Positions 54,426 through 64,000 of a stretch of 64,000 nt of DNA are shown here, one piece after another. Each line of letters begins with the position of its first letter. Position 1 is the first letter of the stretch. The position numbers were made by a program, and so were the translations under genes. The stretch is from Asterias amurensis (taxonomy: Eukaryota > Echinodermata > Asteroidea > Forcipulatida > Asteriidae): assembly GCF_032118995.1 (NCBI RefSeq), contig NC_092661.1:12772494-12836493 (forward strand). The letters run 5' to 3'. The notes below the pieces were generated by a model. That model saw nothing but the letters and a program-made list of their open reading frames with translations, was not told where the DNA came from and searched no databases.

Positions 54426-55369
54426 TGATTCGAAACAAACACAAACATAACATGAATTGATGTCCATGAGTTGTTAGACGGAAACCAGTTTTCTTTGAAT
54501 AATTCGCCCCCAAGTAGATTGTTATCAAAGCAGACTCCTGAAAGAGTGACTTTGCAGAAACTTGTCCAAGACTCAATGTTCTATTGCGCATGAAAAAAAA
54601 AACCCAAAACAAAACACACAAAGCAAAACTGAAATGACCTTGGACTAAGAGATAAGCAATAATGTTCCAAATTCACGTCTTTCCTGGTAAACAGCGATAC
54701 TTAATCAGCCAAATCTAGGCCGGCCAAATGTAAATTGTCTTTTTCTTGATTGAAACCCAATTGGATATCATCTGATGAAATCAGGAATCGGGCATTCCGC
54801 TCGAAGCATCAACAAAAATCCATTTCAACCCTCCGGGGACACAGTTTTGCCTCATTTAACGAGTTTCTTGAAAACGGACATTATTTGCAAGAAAATAACG
54901 AATAGAGGAGTGTCTCTTTACGGTTTTAAAGCATTGTGACCGTGTTTGTTTTTCAAGCAATTATGGCGTTATATTTGATGATAGTTGATGTAGTTACCGG
55001 TAAAAGGGTCTATCTGAGTGGACAAAGATCAGCTGGTTGGGGGGAGATAATAACAGGCTGAAATGTACTACCTGAAAGGTTGTCAGTTTCTGTTACCGTG
55101 TAGTGTGTTCAGGAGTGTGTCTATATCCGTTTTGAAACCGAGTATTTTAACAGATGCATGTGTGTTGTGATTGTCCCCCTTTTTATGTTCCTCAATACCT
55201 CCTGTCCTTCCGCTTTTTCCCTTGTAAACCTGGCTTTTTGTGATCATCCTTGGCCTTCACTCTAAACAACACCCCTTCAGAAATAAATCGGATTTCGGTG
55301 GGGGGGGGGGTGATCCATTTTTGGATAAGGCTGACCGGGAAAGTGGTTTTTGGGATTTTAAACTCCGAC

Positions 55370-55770
55370 CCTATGTCAGTTTGACCCATTTCTAAGTAAT
55401 TTTGGTACACAGTTTACGGGTCATTCTGACCCAGAAAAGGGTCATGCGCCATGGGGGGTACAGATCCCGGTCAGTTCTGTCCCCTAAGTTTCGAAAGTGT
55501 AATGATTCAATACTTTTAATTCGTCCACGATTTGATGTGTACAAAACCACTGATTGAAGGAAAAGACAGAGAGATTGTCTATTTGAGAATTTCAGCATTG
55601 TTGTGCGTCCTTAAAAAACCTTCAGGACAATTGTTGAGGATTGCAATTCTAATGTGCACTAATTTTCGGGTTTAATCTCGGATTCTGCCTCAGTTTTGAC
55701 AAATTCCTAGGTCATTTTGACACTGATCCCGGGTCAAGCTGACCCATAAACGTATCGGGTCAAATCTGAA
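55370..55770. repeat. GGGTCA/TGACCC-rich repeat, copy 1
   Basis: Repeated GGGTCA and TGACCC words. GGTCATTCTGACC (55419-55431) and GGTCAAGCTGACC (55732-55744) are perfect palindromes with a 3-base gap. A related copy is at 63010-63195. Confidence 0.65.
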
Positions 55771-56540
55771 CCAGGAGTTTTGTTTATTTAGAGCGATAGG
55801 AACTACGTCTCAAACCAATATTGAACGTGAGGATTGTTATAATTAAGTAGCAATGTTGAGTGTTTAGTAGCAAGTGATTAGTGTTTAAACATCAACCCAG
55901 ACAATAACTGCAAACCGCCTGGATCTGCCCGACAACGTGTCAACCCCATAACGTGCCAGCCAATATATTCCCCAGCGCATTGCTCTTTAATCTTGGTGTG
56001 GCTTTCAGTCGACATCTTCAGGGGAACTCTTGAAAAACAAAAAGTCAATACTTTATTCAAAATTCTTTCCGAGTCACGCCTGCCGTCGAGTCCATCTGGA
56101 TGCGGTCCCCGTGCCGGTCACAGCCAAAATCGATGCAGGGGGACATCCGTTCCGAAGAGAGTCAACATCGACACCGGATGGTCTGGGGTAGCTTGTACGG
56201 GGCAACGGAGCGCTCTACCCCGGGCAAACCGGGGCCAATTAACTCGCCTCACATCGGAAGCTCTCGAGTTCCTCCATTGGAAACTGAATATATTGAGCAC
56301 ACTTCCGCACTGGCGTGGTATATATTTGCAAGTTAGTAGTGGATATATTTTTTGTCATCGCGTGTGTTTGTGAAGTCTGAACTGTGCGCGTTCCCTTTAG
56401 GCTGCTGACATAATGATGGATGATCAAATGAGTAAAGAAAACGAACAATCCTATATAAGCCATACAAATATTAATAAAAGCAAAATATGTGTATAGAAAT
56501 ATTGCGATTTGTGAAACCAGTTACCCCATGGATGGGGTTA
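55771..56540. other. Unassigned stretch with a GC-rich block
   Basis: The block at 56000-56370 is GC-richer than its surroundings and has open frames on both strands (126 aa on the plus strand). No domain or homologue is recognised in any frame, and no convincing splice sites frame it. It could be a promoter, an untranslated exon or an old repeat. Confidence 0.3.
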
Positions 56541-56718
56541 AAGGCAAGGCAGCTGATTTCACGAAATGCTGTGATTATTGCTACCTATATCTCGAGTTAG
56601 GACGAGTATTACTAGTCCGAACTTGAGGATTAAAGGTTTACATGTTAGTGCTAAGCTGGGACTCGTCCTAAGTCCTAAGACTAATCCTAAAGTTAGAAAG
56701 CGTTTAGAGAAATCAACA
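56541..56718. mobile_element. GGACTAGTCC foldback element, second copy
   Basis: Ends CTGATTTCACGAAATG and GTTTAGAGAAATCAAC are inverted repeats. The interior has GAGTTAGGACGAG and CTCGTCCTAAGTCC arms. Relative of 8154-8276. Confidence 0.6.
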
Positions 56719-56749
56719 TACAAACTTTCTTTTGCTAGTGCAAGCAACG

Positions 56750-56913
56750 AAGAGCTGTTGATAAGTGTACAACTTTCTGAGAAACGGCTCCCTCTGAAGA
56801 ACGTAGCTTCTCACTAAATTATTTTAGTTTGAAAAATACTTCAGGTCTGAAGTCTTTTTCAGGCAACAGATACATATTTTGTTGAGTATACCTAACGTGT
56901 CTATCGCCTTTAA
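56750..56913. mobile_element. Right half of a family A/C element
   Basis: GAGAAACGGCTCCCTCTGAAG and CTTCAGGTCTGAAGTC are shared with families A and C. It ends in TCGCC-TTTAA at 56907-56913. The left half is missing and the element abuts 56541-56718. Confidence 0.5.
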
Positions 56914-56924
56914 GCCTTTAAACG

Positions 56925-57291
56925 TTAAAGACACTGGACACTAATGGTAATTGTCAAAGACCAGTCTTCTCACTAGGTGTATCTCAACATATGCATAAAA
57001 TAACAAACCTGTGAAAATTTGAGCTCAATCGGTCGTCGAAGTTGCGATATATTAACGAAAGAAAAAACACCCTGGTCGCATGAAGTTATGTGCTTTCAGA
57101 TGCTTGATTTCGAGACCTAAAAATTCTAAATCTGAGGTCTCGAAATAAAATTCGTGGAAATTACTTCTTTCTCAAAAACAATGTTTCTGACAATGTTTTA
57201 TACTATCAACCTTCCCCCATTACTTGTAATCAAGAAAGGTTTTATGATTATTTTAAGTAAATAACCAATCATGTCCATCACCTGCCTTTAA
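56925..57291 (+). mobile_element. Family A copy 7
   Basis: TTAA-AGACACTGGACACTAATGG to CAATCATGTCCATCACCTGCC-TTTAA. The centre is degraded (CGAGACCTAAAAATTC). Confidence 0.82.
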
Positions 57292-58481
57292 ACCACTGTT
57301 TGTTTTTATTCGTATTACGCAAAACGACAACCCACACCGTAAGGTTTAGTCTTATTCTCTTTCTAGGAAGTATATTCTGTATTTCAGGAATGCAGTTTTC
57401 TTAATTTTTTTTTACTGTACAAATATAACCATAAAAAATCGAGCTCAACTGATGCAGTTCTCGTGAAACCGGTTTCCGGGCTGATGACAGTTCGGAGTGG
57501 TTAGAATAATACTGAACCACTCAGATATCATCCGGAGCAGATCCCGTTGTGATTGGAGTCTGAGACATTTTTGTGTTTATTTAATATCATCAAATATGAC
57601 GTTTACCGTACTGAATAACATATAATATATTATGTTGTAGTTTCTTTCGCGAATAATGTCCACGCATGAAGTGAAGAATAATCCATATTGAATACACAAT
57701 GATGATCATATTTTGAGCATAAAAACACTGATTTCTTTTTTTTCATAACCACATTACTTCGAAGTGAAATGTTTCTTAAAATGCTTTATACCATCCAAGG
57801 CTCTACAGCTGTTGTACTTCTTACCTCATAAGTTTTATAAACAATAATCATTTAGAGTCATATCCCAAACGTATATGGCAGATATGATAAAAAATAACCT
57901 GTCCGTATTCCAGCAATTGTGCATGAAGGGGTTGTCTATAATTTAGGTACAATTAAAACAAAACAAATTCTCCATCCATCTGTTCCTGGCCGGCCCAGAA
58001 CTCGTTGTTTTTATATCCTTTGTAGTATCTTATTTGGGCACGATTGTCTTGTACATTATTGTTTAATGTGTATTAGACGGTGTTTGTAAATAGTATTAAA
58101 CGATGTTTGTAAATAGTGTGCACCTTTAAGGTTTCCCCATGATAACCAATAAGTAAATAAAAAACAAATAATAAAAAATCGATCAATCAATCAGGCTACC
58201 GGTAGTTTCCTTAAAAAGCTACATTCGTACGTGACGGTATAAGAACTCGATACACCACTTCAACTCTCAGCTTGAATGACAATTACATTTTTTATTTTCT
58301 GTGCCAAGTTTCCAGACATAATAATGCACGTAATCAAAGTTTGTTGCACTGTCCTTTGTTAATTTTACAAACAGGGTCACATTTAACTCGGCAGCGTTCG
58401 TTGAACAGCGCCGCCAACGTTATCGTTCCATCATTGATTGAACCTGTAAATCCGGTCTCTGCATATGATAAATTCCCAGTA
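57292..58481. other. Gene-free stretch
   Basis: AT-rich sequence with no recognised exon or element. The piece 57720-57860 has a faint resemblance to family A right arms (CATTACTTCGAAGTGAAA), too weak to call. Confidence 0.3.
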
Positions 58482-58836
58482 TTAAAGGCAGTGGACACGT
58501 TTGGTAATTGTCAAAGACTAGCTTTCACAGTTGGTGTATCTCAAAATGTGCATAAAATAACTAACCTGTGAAAATTTGAGCTCAATCGGTCATCAAAGTT
58601 GCAAGATAATAATGAAAGAAGAAAACACCCTTGTCACACAAAGTTGTGTGCGTTTTACTGGTTGATTTCGAAAATCAAATTCGTGGAAAATTACTTCTTT
58701 CTCGAAAACTATGGCACTTCAGAGGGAGCCGTTTCTCACAATGTGTTATACCATCAACCTCTCCCCATTACTCGTAAGTGAGTTTTTTTGCTAATAATTA
58801 TTTTGAGTAACTACCAATAGTGTCCACTGCCTTTAA
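58482..58836 (+). mobile_element. Family A copy 8
   Basis: TTAA-AGGCAGTGGACACGTTTGG to CCAATAGTGTCCACTGCC-TTTAA. The central palindrome is partly lost. Confidence 0.86.
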
Positions 58837-59051
58837 GTATGTTAATAGTGTTGTGAACGCAATATTCACCGGGTAAACAAAGGCTTTTCCTCGAGTGGCC
58901 TTTGATTTTCCTTTTTTTCTTGTCCTTCCTCTTGGTCTACCGTCATCCCCCCGGTGGTACTCGTGGGCGATTCAGCTCATTGCGCCCCGGTAGGGTTCTA
59001 GTCATCATCGCTTACGGTGGATGCCTTCACAGCTAGAGTTCCTTATTGTAT

Positions 59052-59055
<4 letters not shown>

Positions 59056-59087
<32 letters not shown>
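59056..59087. repeat. Poly-T tract
   Basis: An uninterrupted run of about 30 T. It may be the reverse of a retroposed poly-A tail, but no element is recognised beside it. Confidence 0.7.
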
Positions 59088-59570
59088 GCAGTGGGGGTAA
59101 AACCATGCTCTGACATGAAATAAATCACCATGAATGCACAACAGATTCAGCCGGCGAGTTTCTTTTCTAAAGGCGTGTGTACTCAACTCACGCAGCAGTG
59201 TTTTGATAACGTTTGTACCCGCTGGTTACAACGCTCGTGGGGAGTCTGTTTTTGATTCTTTTAAAAGCATTTTCTTTCCCCTGCTTTGGTTTTCGATTTT
59301 GTCGTTTAGGAAGAGATTTGCTCACACCATAGAGCAAGGACCTTGCTCTATGCTCACACGCACCCACGGAGCCGTTTTCCTCCATTCTTGTATTTTGAAT
59401 TGAAAGAAGACTGATACTCAAGTTGATTTCTCATTGCATACACTGTACATTGGTTGTTCTACTCCGTTAGAACCTGACATTCAAATGAGTTTGACCACCA
59501 GATTGCTATGCCGCCAAGCATGAACTTTCTAAGACTTTTATCATCCTGCCTCATGTGGGTGGACTGCCCC

Positions 59571-59739
59571 AATCACTGTTACTTCACTCTCATTGGACAG
59601 TGACCCGTCATAGCCTGTGATCTTTGACCTTTGATACATAATCACCACAAGTTGAATCACTGTTACTTCACTCTCATTGGACAGTGACCCGTCATAGCCT
59701 GTGATCTTTGACCTTTGAAACATAATCACCAATCACCAC
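59571..59739 (+). repeat. Two-copy tandem repeat, 84-bp unit
   Basis: AATCACTGTTACTTCACTCT begins both units (59571 and 59655). They are nearly identical through GTCATAGCCTGTGATCTTTG, with a change at GATACATA/GAAACATA. Confidence 0.9.
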
Positions 59740-60904
59740 AACTTGAAGATTTCTTCGAGGACATCGAGGAGATGGTATCTCCGGTTTTGACCCATTGAGT
59801 TTAGCCTTGGACCTGTGTGTGTGTGTGTGTTCTCTGCCTAGGCAGGTGGGTTTCGAGAGGCGTGGCGTTTGGGGTTACCACCTCAACGGGCTGTCGGTTG
59901 ATTTTACTCAGGAGGAGTATAACTCGGTCCTGAGGCTGCTGTTGAGCCTTTCATCTTCGGTCTTGCAGCTTTTGGTTAAAGGGTTTGGATTCAAGGAGCT
60001 CACAGTCCCCCTTGCCATCAAAATATTGCTGTTTTCTCATAGAGTGATTGTAGAGCTGCCATTTACCTAAAAGTGCTCACTAAAGTTCAAATGATTCTTC
60101 ACCCTTGCAAGAGCTGGCAAGCTTTTCATTTACAAGCCATCTCAACAGTTTTCCCCACTCACTCGGTTGCATCCGAATGCTGAAGAACGAGGCAATCGTC
60201 CTATATGCTATGTCATCGCTATACGCTATCTCCACGTGGTACAATTTACCGTGTTGAAACCTCGAAGCGGTGACTACCCGTTAATCACTCTGCGCTGCAT
60301 GTATAGCTCTCTCCTTGCACGATACACATGACTTCAACTGACAGCTTGTACAGTGCATTGACATTGTCTCTCCCACCTTCGCGCAACGGCACGTGGACTA
60401 ATCTCCTCGCCCAATACCCGATGTGCAGCATGCTGCCTCCACAGTTGTAAATTGGCTTTTCTCACCGAGTTTGTGATTTTTCTTTTTACTTCAGAGAGTT
60501 GCAGGGATCCCCACGCATCCTTTGATGTTGTTTTGATAGCTTGAAATGGAAGTCTGTGCGTGAGAGCCGAATGGAGTCAATGACCTAAAACCCAAATGTT
60601 TTGAATCAGTTTGACTTTGACTCCGACTGTGGATTTGTACCTAGGTCTGTCTTTATTCTGAGTTGATTTCCAATTGACTTACAGGCATCAGTGCGCGCAT
60701 GATGGACCGTTCCTCAAGTCATTGTGCATTGCGTTGGGGATAGATGTACTCGCACCACCTCGGCTCTCTGAAGCTGTCTCTAAGAGCGACTCGGAGATAC
60801 TATCAGATGTAATCTACACAGATATTGATACTTATCAATGTACCTTTTGCAGAGAGGTTGAACAACCATAGATCCTTTCATTTGTACCTCAACATTACAT
60901 CACA
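59740..60904 (+). other. Upstream region of the aminopeptidase gene
   Basis: Includes a short (TG)n at 59813-59831. There are frames of 91 aa (59795-60070) and 65 aa (60674-60871) without recognised domains. A CTTACAG acceptor at 60678-60684 could start the 5' untranslated exon that leads to the ATG at 60905. Confidence 0.35.
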
Positions 60905-61671
60905 ATGCCGCCCCAGAAAGACAGATTTGTCAACTTTATCGTAGGACCATCAAAAGGTGGTGAAAACCATCACGACCAAGATGGTGAGATCCACATGGCG
61001 GGGGTGAGGATGTACACCGCTAAGTCAACGCCGTGTAACCGCTTAGCTGTCGCCATCGCAGTCATAGCCGTGTGCCTTGTCTTAATCTTAACTGCATGTC
61101 TTCTCGTTACTCTGTTTGCGAGACAGAGCACTCAATGCTCAAACCTGACATCAGAACTGGACGGTAACTCCGCTGGCGATAAAGATGTTGCGAATCGGGG
61201 CACCCAAGAGCCCGAATTCGGCCCCATCACCACCCCGGCTAGCAACGGCTCCGTGGGCAACCCACACCCTCGCAGTTTCCGCCTCCCGATAACCCTGAAG
61301 CCCCTGCACTACGAGCTGGAGTTACGTCCTGACATTTCCAGTAACTCTTTTGCGGGGGCGGTCGTGATAAGGTTCCAGTGTTACAGCCCAACTCGTTTCA
61401 TTTTGCTCCACAGCACCGAGCTGGACATAGCTGATTCGATCGAGCTCACCGAAGTTGGGCAAGGGGACGGACGAGGAGCAGGCGAGGCACCCGGGCTGCT
61501 GACCGGAGAACCCGAATTCTTTACCCCGTACGCGTTCATGAAACTTCAACTCGACGGCCCTCTGAAGAAAGGTCATATTTACTCGCTCAAAATCAGGTAC
61601 CATGCTAAGTTCAGCGACAAGCTTATGGGGCTTTATGTCAGCAAATATGAGGCTAACCATGGAAAAACAAA
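60905..61671 (+). CDS. M1-family aminopeptidase N-like ectoenzyme, first coding exon (gene continues past window)
   Basis: Type II membrane zinc aminopeptidase; only the N-terminal 255 residues are present. The cytosolic tail is about 46 residues. The signal anchor is about 47-72 (LAVAIAVIAVCLVLILTACL) and a Thr/Asn-rich stalk follows. The first beta domain begins at about 120 with the family signature RLPITLKPLHYELELRPDIS. It continues with FAGAVVIRFQC, FILLHSTELDI, LKKGHIYSLKIRYHAKFSDK and LMGLYVSKYE. The exon ends AAACAAA|GTGAGT at 61671, at a place comparable to exon 1 of vertebrate ANPEP. The GAMEN and HEXXH catalytic motifs would be in later exons, which are not found before 64000. ANPEP, ENPEP and related enzymes cannot be told apart from this part. 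The long cytosolic tail is unlike the 8-residue tail of mammalian ANPEP. Confidence 0.87.
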
Positions 61672-63256
61672 GTGAGTAGGAAAGTGCATTGCTATTTTAT
61701 ATGTTTGTCAAACCTAAATTACTCCACCAATGTTAAAACCCTGACCCAAATTCGCTATTCACTGCAACTACTTTTGCTGTATAAGTTCTAGCTCTTCCAA
61801 AACAGAACTTTCGAAAGTTAACCAAGAGAAAATGCCAAAACTTTACAGCGCCGAAAACCAACAAGTTTTATGGTAAATTTGATGTATGAAAGGCCGAAAA
61901 GACTTGCCCATCGGGGATAATAAAGTGAATTGAAATTGAAGTTGTAACTTAAAAATAGCAATTTTCGTTCACAAATCCGTCACCAATTTTAAAAGAGACC
62001 AAGAGTCACAACACACCTACATATCACAGCGCAGTCTTTCTCTTCCACAGTAAACATTGACTTTGCTCAGCGCATTAGTTGAGTGGTATCTTGACATTAG
62101 CGTTTGGTAATGTTCACATTTTCAAGAAAACTGGCAATGTTTTTTTTTTTTTTACTTAACTCGTACGTCATTTTTTGTTGCCAATACGCAACTGTTTGAT
62201 TTCGAATTGTGTATTGTTAGGTCGTTTCAAAACAATTGCTTTTTATTTTTTTTAAATGCCTGCGGAAAAACCCAGAATTTATCTTGGACATTTGTAATTT
62301 GTCAATGCAGCAAAGGATGTTTAAACACACAATATTGTCTCTATGCTGATGGTTAATTTGTTACACGTTATACCCACAATGAACCTAACTTGACCCCTGA
62401 AATTGCAATCCATATCTCTTTGATCTACATTTTACTCTATCCTTTGAGTGGTTACGAAAGTAAAAGAAGCCTCTGTTGTTTTTACGGGGACTTCTAGAGC
62501 ATCCGCTTTGCCATTATGTCAAATTCGACTTCTTGGAAACCCCTACGAATCCGAGTGGTGACTTAAGCCCGCTCTTGCTTAATATATTGATTCCATTAAA
62601 ATGCCTTTGAAATCACTGAATAGTGGTCCCCGAAAAAGGAAATGTTAATATTCGTGTCTCTGATGTTAAGTGCCGTCTTGGGCGGACTCCTTCGGTTTCA
62701 AGCTCTTGCCATCTCAGAATGTCAACAATCTCAACCCGCGTCTCTAATGTAGGTTTGTTGTCTCTACATGGAATAAATAAAGTACCTGACCATGGAAATG
62801 CTTTCAGTTCTGTTTTCATTTTATAGAAACGTTTTCCTGTCCGCAAAATGATATCCTGCAGTCGTGGAGTTCGTTTTCTCAGTCTTGTTTTCGATTTTTA
62901 TTTTTTTGATTGGCTGAGATTGATTTGTGTACATAGCGTAATATTGTTATACTGATCACTGGTGTGCAGCAAACTGACTGTGGCCACAAGACACCCACAA
63001 TTTAAAACTTCCGGGTCAGAAGTGACCCAGACTCGGGTACTGTTGGGTCGGGCTGACCCTGTCTGTGTCAAGCTGACCCAGTCTGTGTCAAAGTTAACCA
63101 AAATGGGTCAAATGACGCATAATCTGAGTTTACACCCCAAAGTTTACAACCACTTTCCGGGTCAGCTAAACCGGAAACCGGGTCAAATCTGACCCTGGAT
63201 GCCATAGGATGTTTCTTGTACAGCAAGCCTCATTATGGGGCATTGTTTTTCGCAGT
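61672..63256. other. Aminopeptidase intron 1, first part
   Basis: No coding exon of the M1 family was found here. It contains the GGGTCA-rich repeat at 63010-63195. The rest is AT-rich and unclassified. Confidence 0.4.
63010..63195. repeat. GGGTCA/TGACCC-rich repeat, copy 2
   Basis: GGGTCAGAAGTGACCC, GGTCGGGCTGACC (63046-63058), GGGTCAAATCTGACCC and several half sites. Related to 55370-55770. In intron 1 of the aminopeptidase. Confidence 0.65.
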
Positions 63257-63932
63257 TTAAAGGAACACGTTGCCTTGGTTCGGTCGAGTTGGTCTTTGAA
63301 AAGCGTATGCAACCGTCCTTTTACCTCGTCGACAAACACGGTCGGCCATTTATGGGAGTCAAACTCCCATAAATGGCCGACCGTGTTAGTTCGCAAATGA
63401 AAAGGAAACCCACGCAATTTCGAGGCAAATGTGTGTTGATCATTGTATTCTACTTTTAAAGGCAGTGGACACTATTGGTAATTACTCAAAATAATGATTA
63501 GCATAAAACTTTAATTGGTAATGAGTAATGGGGAGAGGTTGATGGTATAAAACATTGTGAGAAACGGCTCCCTCTGAAGTGACATAGTTTTCGAGAAAGA
63601 AGTATTTTTCCACAAATTTGATTTCGAGACCTCAAGTTGAGAATTTGAGGTCTCGAAATCAACCATCTAAAAGCACACAACTTCGTGTGACAAGGGTGTT
63701 TTTTCTTTCATTATTATCTCGCAACTTCGACGACCGATTGAGCTCAAATTTTCACAGGTTTGTCATTTTATGCATATGTTGAGATACACCAAGTGAGAAG
63801 ACTGGATTTGACAATTACCAATAGTGTCCACTGTCCTTAAAACATCTTTCTAACCATATGCATTTTATAAGAAACGGTTGCAAACGCTTTTCAAAGACCA
63901 ACTCGACCGATCCAAGGCAACGTGTTCCTTTA
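63257..63932. mobile_element. Family B element (copy 5) interrupted by family A
   Basis: TTAA-AGGAACACGTTGCC (63257) to GGCAACGTGTTCCT-TTAA (63932). The left arm has an internal deletion. The centre GGCCATTTATGGGAG/CTCCCATAAATGGCC is kept. The right arm is split at 63456-63840 by a family A element and then resumes at AACATCTTTCTAACC. Confidence 0.9.
63456..63840 (-). mobile_element. Family A copy 9, nested in family B, reverse orientation
   Basis: TTAA at 63456-63459 and 63837-63840. The uninterrupted family B site is TTTTAAAACATC, as in copy 1 (TTTTAAAATATC), so TTAA was duplicated on insertion. Ends AGGCAGTGGACACTATTGG and CCAATAGTGTCCACTGTCC. Confidence 0.92.
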
Positions 63933-64000
63933 ATGCTTTGAATACCTAAAATAAAGTTTGCTAAGTGTGTGGTGACAATTGCAAGCACTAAATGTAGTCA

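Noticed and set aside
56000-56370. GC-rich open frames on both strands
   Set aside because: No recognised domain, no good splice sites and no consistent strand. Kept only as an unassigned stretch.
59795-60070. 91-codon frame upstream of the aminopeptidase
   Set aside because: It begins in a (TG)n repeat region, has no domain, and is not in splice continuity with the 60905 exon.
1-64000. Retrovirus-like, LTR or other capsid-bearing elements
   Set aside because: No LTR pair, protease/integrase, capsid or envelope-type sequence was recognised. The only reverse transcriptase sequence belongs to non-LTR LINEs.

Overview
This window looks like nuclear DNA of an invertebrate deuterostome, most likely an echinoderm and perhaps a sea star. 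That call is an inference. It rests on animal-type genes with many short GT-AG exons, protein similarities closest to deuterostome families, AT-rich introns, and a heavy load of short TTAA-flanked and hAT-like elements plus tRNA-derived SINEs and one CR1/L2-type LINE. No bacterial, plasmid or viral feature is seen.

Six protein-coding genes can be assembled exon by exon. (1) WDR3 (+, 2166-18851, 23 coding exons, 944 aa) is a small-subunit processome WD40 protein. (2) An organic solute transporter alpha-like gene (SLC51A family, -, 29654-21318, 7 exons, 384 aa) carries an antisense-free LINE, in its own orientation, in intron 5. (3) A metabotropic-glutamate-receptor-like class C GPCR (+, 34544-40247, 5 exons, 928 aa) has a changed ligand pocket. 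(4) A divergent betaine-homocysteine-methyltransferase-like gene (-, 46348-41137, 7 exons, 364 aa) keeps its zinc triad. (5) GET1/WRB (+, 47539-51337, 4 exons, 176 aa) is a tail-anchored protein insertion factor. (6) The first exon of an M1 aminopeptidase N-like ectoenzyme (+, from 60905) runs off the window. For genes 1-5 the exon phases join without a break and the predicted lengths are close to family norms.

The genes are unrelated housekeeping, transport, signalling and metabolic functions, with no operon-like logic. Gene pairs 1/2 and 3/4 converge. Pairs 2/3 and 4/5 are head to head, about 4.9 kb and 1.2 kb apart. Gene-poor stretches (1-2100, 18852-21317, 29655-34543, 51338-60904, 61672-64000) and many introns are filled with repeats. 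These are at least nine copies of one TTAA-flanked family (A), five of a hairpin family (B), several smaller foldback families, two hAT-like elements with 8-bp target duplications, SINE copies, several clean examples of elements nested in elements, and four kinds of tandem array. The most interesting items are the receptor with a lost glutamate side-chain site, the methyltransferase with a lost betaine cage, near-full-length hairpin elements inside host introns, a short palindromic minisatellite inside inverted repeats, and a repeat carrying perfect estrogen-response-element-type palindromes.
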